DNA of 64,000 bases from the NCBI GenBank assembly GCA_039619475.1, contig CM077116.1, positions 370,602,294-370,666,293 on the forward strand. Direction: 5' to 3'. Below the pieces are notes generated by a model. The model was given only the letters and a program-made list of their open reading frames with translations, made no database searches and was not told the origin of the DNA. Within the stretch, counting starts at the first letter, position 1, and each line of letters opens with the position of its first letter. Position numbers and translations under genes: made by a program. This DNA is from Icerya purchasi (Eukaryota > Arthropoda > Insecta > Hemiptera > Monophlebidae). Positions 1-10,514 of this stretch are shown here, piece after piece.

Positions 1-1565
1 TTAGATAAATTGGAGGTCAGGGAGATTGGTCGATAATTATCTATTTGAAATGGAGATTTGTTTGGCTTAAGAAAGGGTATAACTATTGCTTTTGTCCAAG
101 ATTTGGGAAATGTGTGAGAGGACCATATATGATTAAAAATGTCAAGGAGAACAGCGATTACTTTATCTGGAGCATTTTTGAGGAATTGTGTATGAATAAG
201 GTCTGGGCCTGGAGCGGATATGTTTGCCATTTCTATTGCTGTTTGTAATTCATTCAAGGTAATATCACTGTTGAAAGGTTGTGGGTCTGTTTCTTCTAAA
301 TTTAGAGGTTTTTCATTTTCTGATTTGTATTTTAAAAATATTGGGTCTTGGGACTCATCGCTGGAGATGAAGTGAAGATAAGAAGCGAAAGCTTCTGCTA
401 TATTTTTTGGATCATTTTCGATTTTATTATTGATGAGTATGTTGATTGGAGGGGAGGTTGAGTTATTTGGGCGAAGTTTTCTGATGGACGTCCATAAACG
501 AGACGGGGATGTGTTTGTGTTAATATTTGAAGTAAAATCTCTCCAAGAATTTCGTTTGGCTTGTTTTACAGTCCATTGGGCTTTTGCTTTGAGCTTTCTA
601 TAGTTAAGGAGATTTTCTGAGGATGGGTTATTTTTGAGATGTTTGAGGGCTGATTTGCGATTCTTTATAACTGTAGAACAATGATCATTCCACCATGGTA
701 CTTGTCTTTTTGCCTTAAATGTGGTTTTAGGGATACTAGAGGAAGCACTTTCGAGAAGATGGTCGCAAAATATCTTTATGATTTTGTCAATATCATCGTT
801 GAAATCTATGTTAGGAATGCTTGAGCTTAGTTCTTGATATATTGACCAATTTGCTTTTTTAAAGTTCCATTTTGGAGGAGGGGAAGGAGCATTATATGAC
901 TGATTGTTAAATTGTACAATTTGTGGAATGTGGTCACTACCACATAATTCATCATGGTAGTATGTGGTAACTTGATCACTATAGGATGGAGAGCAGAGTA
1001 TCATATCTATTGTAGACCAGGAGTTGTAAGAAGGGCTGAAATGTGTAGGGTCTGGAGTGTTCAAAATTGATAGCTCATTGTCATCAATAATGTTTTCAAT
1101 AATTCTTCCTTTAGAGTTGTAATTTGAACAGCCCCAAAGAGGACTGTGGCAATTTAAATCACCTAATAGGATGTATGGAGAAGGGAGTTGATTAATAATA
1201 TATTGAAAATCTTGTTTCGATAAGTCCATATTGGGGGGTAGGTAAATGTTGCATATAGTTACATTATAATTATTAGGTAGATGTAGTTTGATGGCAAGGG
1301 CTTGAAAATTTGTTTGAAGTGGAATTTGTTCGTGTAAAGTGAAGGATTTGATTGCAAGGAGAATACCTCCGTGAGCATGATTCATTTCATCTAATTCTTT
1401 GCGATAAATTTTGTATGATTTCAATTTTAGGTTATTAGTTTTACGAAGATTGGTTTCTTGAGCCGAAAGTACTATTGGGTTATAGGTTCTTAGTAATATT
1501 TGGAGATTTTCAAAATGGGCGTACAACCCGTTACAATTCCAATTCAGAATAACTTGCTTTTGCAT
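1..1565 (-). CDS. I-type non-LTR retrotransposon ORF2: endonuclease and start of reverse transcriptase, cut by window edge
   Basis: This open frame of about 521 codons starts at the ATG at 1565 and is still open at base 1. The N-terminal 210 residues are an APE-type endonuclease: WNCNG at residues 9-13, QET with E37, GDLN with D136 and N138, STIDM with D187, and SDH with D211 and H212. These are the metal- and DNA-binding positions that nick the target DNA. From about residue 400 the reverse transcriptase begins (APGPD, then NYRPISLTS), so the polymerase active site lies outside the window. ORF1 of the same element lies 152 bp upstream in the same orientation. The two-ORF order and the motifs fit the I/Jockey superclade, with I-type preferred. 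No stop or frameshift was seen, so this may be a fairly young copy. Confidence 0.85.
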   Translation of the reverse strand, partial: MQKQVILNWNCNGLYAHFENLQILLRTYNPIVLSAQETNLRKTNNLKLKSYKIYRKELDEMNHAHGGILLAIKSFTLHEQIPLQTNFQALAIKLHLPNNYNVTICNIYLPPNMDLSKQDFQYIINQLPSPYILLGDLNCHSPLWGCSNYNSKGRIIENIIDDNELSILNTPDPTHFSPSYNSWSTIDMILCSPSYSDQVTTYYHDELCGSDHIPQIVQFNNQSYNAPSPPPKWNFKKANWSIYQELSSSIPNIDFNDDIDKIIKIFCDHLLESASSSIPKTTFKAKRQVPWWNDHCSTVIKNRKSALKHLKNNPSSENLLNYRKLKAKAQWTVKQAKRNSWRDFTSNINTNTSPSRLWTSIRKLRPNNSTSPPINILINNKIENDPKNIAEAFASYLHFISSDESQDPIFLKYKSENEKPLNLEETDPQPFNSDITLNELQTAIEMANISAPGPDLIHTQFLKNAPDKVIAVLLDIFNHIWSSHTFPKSWTKAIVIPFLKPNKSPFQIDNYRPISLTSNLS

Positions 1566-1717
1566 GGAATCTAGTCATTACCTATCTGAGTTTAACCTAG
1601 CACTACACGGTACAGTTATCATTACTATAGGTTACATATAGATTACAATTTTACATAAAATCGGTAAACATAGCAACGCGAAAATACACGTAAAATACAA
1701 GAAAAGTTTCAAAAATA

Positions 1718-2956
1718 TTATTCAGTAGGTTTAGCGTTCATATCGAGTTCATCTTCGGCGCCGTCGGATGCTGATTCTGTATCCATGTTATTATCATCTG
1801 ATTGGCCGGTTGATTTATTTGAGATTTTTTTTTTCAATCGTGTGAATCGAGTTTTCATGGTTCTGTTGGTGAGAAGATGATAATTTTGTTCCAGAATTTG
1901 AATAACACTGTCAACGTTGTCTGTAAATTGCGATATAATTGGAAGTGGATCGCTAACACCTTTCAGCATGTCCATCTTGAGTTGAAAATTCGAAAATGAG
2001 ATGGGATAATCTTTTTGGTGCTCTGTGAAATTCTGTTCGATAGATTTGAGTTGTTCTTTTATGGAAACTGGTTCTTTAACTTTTTCAAGTTTTGCTTTTT
2101 TTGGCTTTGGAGTTTTTATTTTCTTCTTAGGTACGTTAGAGGGCGGAATGATTTTTTCTTGGTGTACAAGATTATCATTTTCTGTACTACGAAGTTCGTT
2201 ATTAGCTGAGGTAGGTAGGGTATCGTCGGTAATAACGCTGGAAGCTGATTGAGTAGAGGTTGAGAGCGGCCTTTTTAAAGGACCTGGAAGTGTAACTACT
2301 GTTGTGTTAGCTTTGGTCTCGGGAACGTTTATTTCAGATTGTTCATCTTCTTTATTATTCTCATACGTGAATTCACAAGCTTTTGTGGTGTGCCCAATTC
2401 GGTGACAAATGAAGCACTTAATTTGAGAGTCATTATAAAAGACACGATACTCTTCATCATCGTATTTGATGATTTCGGAGGGAGGCAATTTACTAGCTGC
2501 TTTTTCAGGGATGTAAACGAATCGCCTTTCGGATAATATGTTCGATAGTCCGTCTTCTTGTGTGAGTTTCAAGAATTTCATAGGTGAGCTCGGAGTTACA
2601 TCGTGCGATTTCATTAATTTGATGATTTCATCATATGGAACGTGAGGTGGGACATTAGAGATGATGATTTTTTTGTCGTTTCGTTCTTCTTTGTACCAGC
2701 GAGCTTTAATCACCTGACGATTTATTTCTATTTTACCTCCAAAGGTGAGAAAGTTTTTGGCAATTTCTCTGGTTTTTAAATACATACGAATTCGGTTATT
2801 GGATATTTTGGCACAGTGGAGTATGTTATCTCCGATAATATTTACTAATTTTCTAGCATAATAAGAGGCTGTCGTACCTTCGATGAACGGAAAAATGATG
2901 GCTTGTTTAGCGGAGGGGAAGACGTTTTTACGAAGTGCGGAAGCGTATGTAGCCAT
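1718..2956 (-). CDS. I-type non-LTR retrotransposon ORF1 (Gag-like nucleic-acid-binding protein)
   Basis: Intact frame of 412 codons from ATG to TAA, just upstream of the endonuclease/RT frame. One zinc knuckle C-X2-C-X4-H-X4-C is visible at C181, C184, H189 and C194. The N-terminal 170 residues contain an RNA-binding-like segment with the run KKIIISNVPP near residue 95. The C-terminal half is Lys/Glu/Ser/Pro-rich with a basic patch near residue 280 and an acidic Asp/Glu-rich tail. In I- and Jockey-type elements ORF1 coats the element RNA into a ribonucleoprotein and brings it to the nucleus. The start is set by the first ATG and the frame ends before the ORF2 start, a usual arrangement for two-ORF LINEs. 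Confidence 0.8.
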   Translation of the reverse strand: MATYASALRKNVFPSAKQAIIFPFIEGTTASYYARKLVNIIGDNILHCAKISNNRIRMYLKTREIAKNFLTFGGKIEINRQVIKARWYKEERNDKKIIISNVPPHVPYDEIIKLMKSHDVTPSSPMKFLKLTQEDGLSNILSERRFVYIPEKAASKLPPSEIIKYDDEEYRVFYNDSQIKCFICHRIGHTTKACEFTYENNKEDEQSEINVPETKANTTVVTLPGPLKRPLSTSTQSASSVITDDTLPTSANNELRSTENDNLVHQEKIIPPSNVPKKKIKTPKPKKAKLEKVKEPVSIKEQLKSIEQNFTEHQKDYPISFSNFQLKMDMLKGVSDPLPIISQFTDNVDSVIQILEQNYHLLTNRTMKTRFTRLKKKISNKSTGQSDDNNMDTESASDGAEDELDMNAKPTE

Positions 2957-3240
2957 ACCTACTCGGTCTGTAGTCAGTACCGATGGTAAGTGATAAGAGG
3001 AAACCGGCTCAGAGTACTGAAGCCGGTTTCAAGTTACATTTACGAAACAAATGCACTGTACACGTATTTACTTTGTGTAGGTACACGAGAGCAAAGCAAA
3101 TTACAATTCGATATACAAATAAAGCTAACGGTAACGTATTAAAATGAAACGATCTCACCGATTTACTGATAATGATGCACGTTGATAAGCCGACGAGAAC
3201 GCGAGCAAACAAGAGATAACACATTTACCGTCACTCTATT
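2957..3240 (-). other. Probable 5' untranslated leader of the I-type element
   Basis: Sequence between the ORF1 start and the point where base composition changes near 3240. It is less AT-rich than the flank and has no host gene signature. Non-LTR elements carry an internal promoter here, but no specific motif was identified. The exact 5' end cannot be set because the 3' end and its target duplication lie outside the window. Confidence 0.4.
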
Positions 3241-3879
3241 ATCTCTAAAAAATGTCTTAAAAATACATAATTATTACAATTTTAAATTTAACTTTTGTCT
3301 TATATTTAGGGGTGAAAAATAAAAGGAAATTATAAAATTATACCTTAAATATGGTAGTTTAGAAATATAGTGATAAAGATAGTATTTTTATTAGACACTT
3401 TACTTCTTTTTTATTTTTGTTAGTAATCCGATCCGAATTCTCTTTGTTCCCGTGGGCAAGTTTAAATATATATATTTCTCATTAAACTCTGTTTTTAATT
3501 AAAATTACAAAATAAAAATTAAAAATAAATAAAAATGGCAAAAGATCGACAACAGTCGTGTTTAACTTTGTTTTGTGACACATTTGTTAGTTAAGTGGTT
3601 AATTGTATGTATATGATCGATTGTAACTTTATTACAAATAAACGTTGTAACTGTGATGAGAACCTACAGACGGGCGGTTGCCTTGTGGGTTCGCCGTATG
3701 TTATTTAATAATGAAAAAAAAAAAAGAATAAAAAAAGAGCATTAATAGTTTTACTAGAAAATAGTATTAAATATTAATTATTAAAATCTATAGGTAAAAT
3801 TCATACAAATCTTCTATAGCATAAATTAAGTTTCTCTGTTATAATAAATTTTTTCATAAAGGCTTTGGTTCTTTGGGGG

Positions 3880-3915
3880 GGGGTCCCTATCACCCCCGTA
3901 GATCCGCCACTGATA
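3880..3915 (-). repeat. hAT-like transposon terminus (one end only)
   Basis: A G-run, a short C-run and then GTAGATCCGCCACTG at the right edge. Read on the minus strand this is CAGTGGCGGATCTAC, a typical hAT terminal inverted repeat start (CAGTG). No matching left end was found upstream, so this is a truncated or single-ended remnant. Confidence 0.4.
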
Positions 3916-4063
3916 TATGTATATACGAGGGCTTTATAATAATCGATGTGTGTACTTACTTTCCTCTTTTTACACATAATTCTGTTTATTTATTTCTTTT
4001 TTATTTCTTAGCTTGGCATTAAATAATCTATCCACTATATGAATTAATTTCTATTTTTTCGAA

Positions 4064-4134
4064 CAGTGGGATCGAACCCGTGACATCACCCGCTTAATAG
4101 CCAGGTGATCATGCCGTTAGGTTATCATGTGGGC
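4064..4134 (-). repeat. tRNA-derived repeat (SINE-like head)
   Basis: Minus-strand sequence starts GCCCACATGATAACC (A-box-like segment TAACCTAACGG) and ends with a B box GGTTCGATCCC, spaced as in a tRNA. The acceptor ends do not pair (GCCCACA against the sequence after the T arm), so it is read as a tRNA-derived SINE head and not a working tRNA gene. Confidence 0.5.
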
Positions 4135-4769
4135 AGAATGTACCGATTATAATGTGAAATATATCACAATTAAAATACACATTTTAGACAGCTTTTAAGC
4201 GAAAAATACGTAAATGCAAACATTACGGTAGTTGAAATTTTGTAACTCTACATGCATAATATATAACGACGGTACTGATTAACGTATTTATGTTTCCGTT
4301 TATTACAAGGATACGGTAAAAAAGTTGATTTCGGTCATTCAGTCTTTTTGGCCGACTTCTAGCTTTTCATAGCAGTTATCTGATTTTTTACGATTCTATT
4401 CACGCCTATTATATACAGGGGGGTATGCAGGATAAGATGATTCAGGAGTGAAAAATCGAAATGAAATGTGGGATAACTCGAAATGAAATTGCGCTTTTAC
4501 ATAATAACGCTCGATGACCCCTACGAACCTCGGTTAGAACAGATAATAATATTGCTTAGTTCGAAGAAAAATAATTTTGTTTTTTTCCGAGCGTGTCAGT
4601 ATTTTTTCAATCCACTTACGCTACGCAAAAATACATAAAAGACGTCAAATTTTCCAGAAGTAAACAGGCGGTAAAATTCAAAAAACCGTATTTAAAAAAC
4701 AAATAATTTTTTTTTCAATACTTTGAAAGTAAGTTTTGTTATGAACCAAAGTACAATTACTTTGTTGAT

Positions 4770-6590
4770 TCCATCTTACTCGCCCTTTTTCCCCCATCGC
4801 CTCCTGTTCTAGTGCCTTCAAAACATTGTCGTCATACAGCTTCATATTCTTATTATGGAACGATAACTGCAGGGTGGCTTTTGAGGCCAGCGTCGCTACT
4901 TTTAGAACCGTTTCTCAATGTTCCTCCTTTTCAAATTTTATTAATCATAGGAAAGCTCATTTGCTAGAACCAGATACATTCTAAAACAAGCCAAGAAAGA
5001 ATCTTGGAGAAATTTTTGATTTTCCTTTTCCCGGACCACTCGTATCTCCCAAATTTAGAGAATGGCCAAGAGCTTCAACAAATTTTCCAAATTCGAACAC
5101 TCTTCTTATCTTAACAGCTCTTCCGACATACTTGAATCCTTTATTGACACTCTGGCTCCTAGTTATGTTCCTTCCTTCGACGAAGTAAGTTCTCTTTCTC
5201 TTTCTCTCGCAGGTTTCACTCACTTCCTCATTTCTGATTTTCATTTTAACGAACTCCTCTGTTCATTGCAAAAATCCTCCAGTTCGACTCCAGGAATCGA
5301 TGGAATTTCCTTCCTTGTTTTTAAAAATCTTTCTAATTTTTCATTCAAAATTCTCCTTAAATTTTCAATTCTTTTTTTCTCTCTGGACTTACGCTTCCTA
5401 TTTGGAACTCATTTATAATTATCCCACTTCCTAAGAAAATTCTAAATTCTTTTCGACCAATTTCTTTGGCTCCTTGCTTAAGAAAACTATTCGAGAGTAT
5501 GCTTAACCGGCGTCTTGTTTGGTGACTGAAGCATAATAATCTAGTATGTTCGGTTTTCGTTCTTGTCTCGGTCCTTTTGACTGCATTAGTCCCCTTCTTT
5601 TTGATATATACAAAGCTCTTCTCGAAAGAAAATACACGGTCGTTGCCTTTTTCGATGTAGTCTCCGCTTTCGATACTGTTCATCTTCCATCCCTTAAAAA
5701 TAAGATAATTTCAATTAGCACTCCTGTTCAACTTTTCTCCCTAATAATTCGACTCTTTCAAAATAGAACCGTTCATCTTTCTGTTCCTTCTTTTTCTGAC
5801 TCTAGATGTATGTTCCGTGGTCTTCCTCAAGGCTCATGTTTAAGTACTTCTCTTTTTAATATCTACTCGTTTGAATTTGCTTCGCACTCCTTATCGCGGA
5901 CGATATTCTCGTTTATTACTCCTCAACTTCCATCATCTCTGCCAATGATAAACTCAATAATTCGTTGAACAAATCCACTCTATTCAACATCCATCTAACC
6001 ATTTCTGCCGCTAAATCTGCTTGTATGGCTTTTTCCTTTCGTCCATATAGTACTTCCTTAATTAATATCTCTTTAGGCAACCTATCTATTCCATTAGTTA
6101 AGTGCTCTCTTGGTTTTTTTCTAGACAGCCGATTATCTTTTCGCGAGCATATTTTTTGTTTATATACTTCCTGTCTTAAGAGAACTAATCTATTAAAAGC
6201 TCTTTCTTCACACAAATAGGTTGGCGACTCCAATGTTCTTCTTATTCTGTGTAAATCTATTATTCCTTCCAAGCTTGATTATTGTTTCTTCATTTACGGC
6301 AATATTCCTAAACATCTTCTTTCCAAATTCGATAGAGTTCAGAAATCGTGTCTTCGTCTTTGCCTCGGTGTTCTGAAATCCTCTCCCATTCCTGCAATAC
6401 TTTCAGAAGGCAACATTCATCCTTTACACATTCGGAGATCCTTCCTCGGGGATCTCTTCCTCATAAAACGTCTTCATATTAAGTCTTCTAAATTAGTTTC
6501 TGGTTATTCCTACATTTCAGCTAATTGGCGGTTTTCCTCCCTAAAGATTCCTACTCTTTTTCATGTTTCTCGTCGTTTCCTTTCACAAAT
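4770..6590 (+). pseudogene. Family A non-LTR retrotransposon, decayed copy (linker, RT, thumb)
   Basis: Broken reading frames in order: the endonuclease-RT linker (KQAKKESWRNF near 4990), the pre-RT segment (SFIDTLAPSYVPSFDE near 5140), RT fingers (STPGIDGISF near 5290), FGFRS at 5550, motif A FFDVVSAFD near 5650, and GLPQGSCLS near 5820. The FADD box region near 5895 is disrupted, and thumb-like sequence (LDSRLSF near 6120, SKLDYCFFIY near 6270) follows. These match the better copy at 39.3-41.8 kb segment by segment. Several frameshifts, an in-frame TGA near 5523 and loss of the RNase H part mark it as dead. Both ends are truncated and no target duplication was found. Confidence 0.8.
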
Positions 6591-6594
6591 TTCA

Positions 6595-6960
6595 GTTATC
6601 TAAGAATTTTTCTAATAGGAGACGGAGCGAATTACACGCATATTTTACAATATAGCTCGCAACGCTCTCCCACCACACAAGATTACAAACGAAGTGCGGA
6701 TCCTAACATTTTTTCCACTTATTGTTAAAATTTTCAATCGACCAATTCCGAAAATTTTAATTTTCTAAAAATCCTGCTAATTTGTTCTTAGTCTAGATGA
6801 ACATATATGTTTATTCTGCAATACAGTATACAGTGTTTTACCATCATATCAAATTGTAAGCAAAATTCAGATCTCAACATTCTACTGATTTTTTATTAAA
6901 ATTTCAAATCATTACACACAAGTCAATACTTTCGGTTTTCTAAGAATCCTGCTAATGCGA
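6595..6960. repeat. Degenerate tandem units of about 170 bp
   Basis: The motif TCTAAGAAT..TGCTAAT recurs at about 6599, 6765 and 6937, each preceded by a TTTTAAAATTTCAAT-like segment, giving a period of 168-172 bp. About two full units and part of a third are visible, with many differences between them. Confidence 0.45.
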
Positions 6961-6998
6961 AAACTAATGAGAACAAAAATCCTGAGTGAGCCAATTGC

Positions 6999-7676
6999 AT
7001 GGATTCCGCACTGTGTATTCAGGGGATGCTATTAGGGGGATTTAAATTTCCACTTCGTAGGCCAATGGGAGGGTTCCCGTGCGCAAAGTACATGACTGAG
7101 TGCCACTTTCCGGGCCATGGCCAATGTTTACTTATTGTTCTTATGTTTTTAGTGGCTCAGTTGCACGTACTCCGTGTGTTTGTCTGGGAATGCCAGGGAA
7201 TTATACATGTTTTTTTTAAATTTTTTTTTTCTTCTTTCAAGTCATTGTCCAAAGGGGGTATCGGTCTTGCTTGCCGGGCCTCTCTCTTTGTTAGGAAAAC
7301 AATATTTCTTTATATGTACTCCTTTACGTGTTCCTATATTTCTCAAAGGACTATGAGCTCGCGAGAGGATAAGACAGTTAATGATCTAGGCAATTTTCTT
7401 TTTGTATTTATATTTTTGAGTTTTGGTATTATATTTCGAGCTTTTGATCAACGTCATGATTTTCTTTACATGTTCTTCAGTATATTTTTTCCTTATGGTG
7501 AACCGGCATGTGGGCTGATGTTAAGGGTGCCCATTCCGATATTTTTTAGTTGGCGATTTGTTTTAGGCCAGTTGTATCCTGTATTGGTTTTTGACGGGTT
7601 GCGTCTCGTGTTGTTCGAAATGGGTACTCGCTGTGTATTATGTCTATTTTGTTCTGTTTTGGTTTATTTTAGTTGA
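6999..7676 (+). other. Unrecognised open frame of 225 codons before the LTR
   Basis: ATG-started frame rich in Phe, Leu and Val because the DNA is T-rich; the hydrophobicity may be a composition effect. No domain was recognised. It precedes a polypurine tract and LTR-like sequence, so it may be decayed internal sequence of an LTR retrotransposon. It is not offered as a host gene. Confidence 0.2.
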
Positions 7677-7939
7677 ACTTCAGTTAGTCAGATTTTTATG
7701 GAGATTGCTCTAAGCCTTGAGCTCTTCGGTTTTGATTCTGTTCTGTCGACCTGGTGTAGAGTCCTAGTGGTGAGTGTATGCGCGGAGTATGTCCGGTATA
7801 TGTGAGTACATAATGGGCATATGCATGTGATGATTTAAATGGTGGAGTTTTGCCACGGTTCTGATTCTCGGCAATAGATGAGCCGAGTCCGTTGAATCTG
7901 TGGCGCCTGAGTTCTCATCCAAAACTCTTGTTTTTGATG

Positions 7940-8681
7940 AAAATGGAGGTGGGGCAGTGTGACGGATTCGGTACCTGCAGCTCTATCTTTTAGCGGTGTT
8001 TGATTTACAAAATACTTTTCTCTGGTAAAATCATTAATTCGTAATTTATCGAACGTTGTATTAGATATCGGAGACGCTTATCGGTTAAAACCAAAATTTC
8101 CAGGCACGGTCAAACGGACGGTTGCGTCAGAGTGAGACTGTGTGCGTGAGTATTGCTGCTAGCGGCCGATAGTGGAAATTACTCTCTGAGTCCGGGAGCG
8201 CGAGTGACTGTCGGGTAGAAGCGGCGCCGGGAAACATTAAGCTGAGGGGAATTTTATAAAAATCCCATAAAGGCAGGGTAGCTGACGCGGTAGTATTATA
8301 CAAATGTTCTAGAAACATCGACGGCCTTATCTATTATTCATTGTATTAATTATTAAGATCGAGTCGGTAGTTTCCAAGCTATTCGGTATTCAGTTAATGC
8401 GTGGTTTAGATAGAACATGATTTTAGTTTCAGTCGTCTTATATGTTAGTTCGGCTTTTGATCGTCGTCGAGTTTGGCCGTTAATTTTATCTAGTCGTTAT
8501 GTTGCCGTTTCGTGAAATCTTACGCACCATGTCGTACTTTTCAAATTTCAGATTGTCGGTCAATTTTATCGTTTTTTTTTCTGATTTCTGTTTTTTTCCG
8601 GTTTGTAAATTTTTCACAAAAATATATACGCGTTTTGTATCGAAATTTCTCATTGAGCACGTGGTGGGGTCATTGTGACAT
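7940..8681 (+). mobile_element. Probable 3' LTR with polypurine tract (Gypsy-like)
   Basis: A purine-rich run (AAAATGGAGGTGGGGCAG, 7940-7957) directly precedes TGTGACGG at 7958, the order expected at the upstream edge of a 3' LTR. Inside are a TATA-like box (TATAAAA near 8252) and a moderately GC-rich promoter-like stretch unlike its AT-rich surroundings. The element would end near TGTGACA at 8681. No 5' LTR, primer binding site or integrase was found in the window, so family and end are uncertain. Confidence 0.35.
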
Positions 8682-9030
8682 CTCCTTACGGAGACATTAC
8701 CGCCTTTGTACGGTGGGTTTTTAGATTTTTTTTTTTTTGATTTTTTTTTTAGCTATAGGGATTTTCCACTTCCGCAATGTTTTTTATATACAAATATCTA
8801 TATTTTTTTTTTTTATTCGAAAGGCCCTATGTTCTACTCGGCAGAGCTGATCCGGCCACTGTCGCCCGTTATTTTTTTGGGGACACCCGAATTGCGCACC
8901 AGCACTTCAAACAATGGCAAGTCGGACTCGAATTGCGCACCGACTCAAAATAGCCCGCCTGCTGAGAACTCGAATTTCGCACCGCTTTAAAAAAAAAACT
9001 CCGGATTTTATAAAATTGACGAACGAATAA
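8682..9030. other. T-tract region with a three-fold short repeat
   Basis: Long T runs at 8727-8750 and 8800-8815, followed by a GC-richer patch that carries the repeat listed at 8888-8983. No gene was seen. Confidence 0.4.
8888..8983. repeat. CGAATTGCGCACC motif repeated three times at 41-42 bp spacing
   Basis: CGAATTGCGCACC occurs at 8888 and 8929, and CGAATTTCGCACC at 8971. The intervening 28 bases are largely different apart from ACT just before units 2 and 3. Only the 13-mer is conserved, so this is a phased motif array more than a simple tandem duplication. Confidence 0.6.
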
Positions 9031-10250
9031 AATGAGTAGAAGTCGCTCTTTCAGTGACTTCCAAAATATGTTGTCATATCGATGGAATGTTTGCTAAGAA
9101 ATACATAGAATCACTAAACATCCAGGACAACTCGGTCTGAACAGCAACAAAAAAATTACTTAGAGATAAAAATACACAGTGCAATATCAGACTGCAAGAT
9201 AAAAGCTGGGCAAAATCAGATATGGAAAAAGCGGAAGCGTTTGGAGAGCACTTAGAAAAGATATTTAGTCCTCATCCTATTATCAATAACAAATTTGCAG
9301 AAAGAGTACAAGAATCACTAGAGAAGTCCCTCTTCAATTAGAACTTCCATTAAGGCCTTTTTCACCCACAGAAGTGCAAGAAAACTCCACGCAAGAAGGC
9401 ACCAGGCATAGATAAAATAACAGGAGAAATCCTATGTCACCTCCAAAAGAAAGCTGTCACATTCATCTGCTATGTGTTCAACGCTATTATTAGATTGGGC
9501 CACTTCCCGGACCGATGGAAACAATCGATAATAATAATGGTTCAAAAACCAAACAAAAATGCTGCTTGCATGCCATCCTATAGGCCAATTAGTCTACTAA
9601 ACAGCTTGTCGAAATCTTTGGAAAGGTTAATTTTAGATAGAACTTCGCCTATTCTTGCTCAACGGAATATCATAATCACCAGTTTGGATTTCGTCCACAC
9701 CACTTGACAATACACCAATGTCATAGAATCGTGGAATATCGGCGGCACTGGAGAAGAAAGAATTGTACTCGAGACTGTCTTGCTAGACATCTCCCAAGCT
9801 TTTGATCGAGTCTGGCACACTGGGGACTGCTGTACAAGTTAAACAACTACTTCCGCCTGATCTCTTCTTATTTTTATCATCGTATCGACGTGATCGTACA
9901 TTTGTGATTAAAGTGAATGGCACTGTCTCGGAAGATAAAAAAATAGAAGCATCGGTTACGAAGGATCTTCGGCCCTACACTTTTCTCGATTTTTACGGCA
10001 GATATCCCAATTTCAAATCAAACTACTTTTTAGCCATATATGCTGATGTTATAGCAATACTGTCAGCAAGCGCCAGTGCAGATTTTGCGAACAATGCGGT
10101 CCAACAACATGTAGACTGGATCCAAGATTGGGCAACCAATTGGAGAAGCCGAATCAATGAACAGAAATTACGTCATCTTCACAAATAGATTAATAGCGTG
10201 CCGTAATATAAAAATCAACAACACAGAAATTAATCCAAAAGTTAAAGAAA
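9030..10250 (+). pseudogene. Jockey-clade non-LTR remnant, reverse transcriptase part
   Basis: Pieces of a Jockey-type RT in several frames: a pre-RT segment (WAKSDMEKAEAFGEHLEKIF near 9215), KAPGIDKITGEIL near 9400, the fingers through PSYRPISLL at 9570-9600, motif A as LLDISQAFDRVWH near 9790, and the polymerase box region as YADVIAILS near 10040. The catalytic Asp pair is altered to a single Asp followed by Val. Multiple frame changes and stops make it non-functional. It stops near 10250 where A-rich sequence begins, so the 3' third is missing. Confidence 0.75.
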
Positions 10251-10514
10251 AAAGTAATAATAATAATAAACAATGGCAGTAATAATAACAATAAAATATA
10301 AAAAGAAACGAACAATATAACAGAAAAAGAAAATCCTAAATCAAAATAAATAAAATATAACTTCTTCAGTAAATGGTCATTTCATTTATCCTTGACTGTA
10401 TTTGTCACGAATTATCTTTTTTAATGTGTCATTAACATTTAACAATTTCTACTAATAATTCCCATTCATTAATATCCATTTTCCTGTTTAACACAATGAC
10501 GCAGTATATATATA

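Larger units (their letters stand above)
3241..4769. other. AT-rich intergenic stretch
   Basis: No coding frame was recognised. The stretch holds A/T tracts, a transposon end at 3880-3915 and a tRNA-like repeat at 4064-4134, listed separately. Nothing else was seen. Confidence 0.5.

Noticed and set aside
2015..2536. Short hydrophobic plus-strand frames over 2.0-2.5 kb
   Set aside because: They are complement shadows of the intact ORF1 on the minus strand.
4064..4134. Functional tRNA gene
   Set aside because: The acceptor stem does not pair and the anticodon stem has mismatches; it fits a tRNA-derived repeat.
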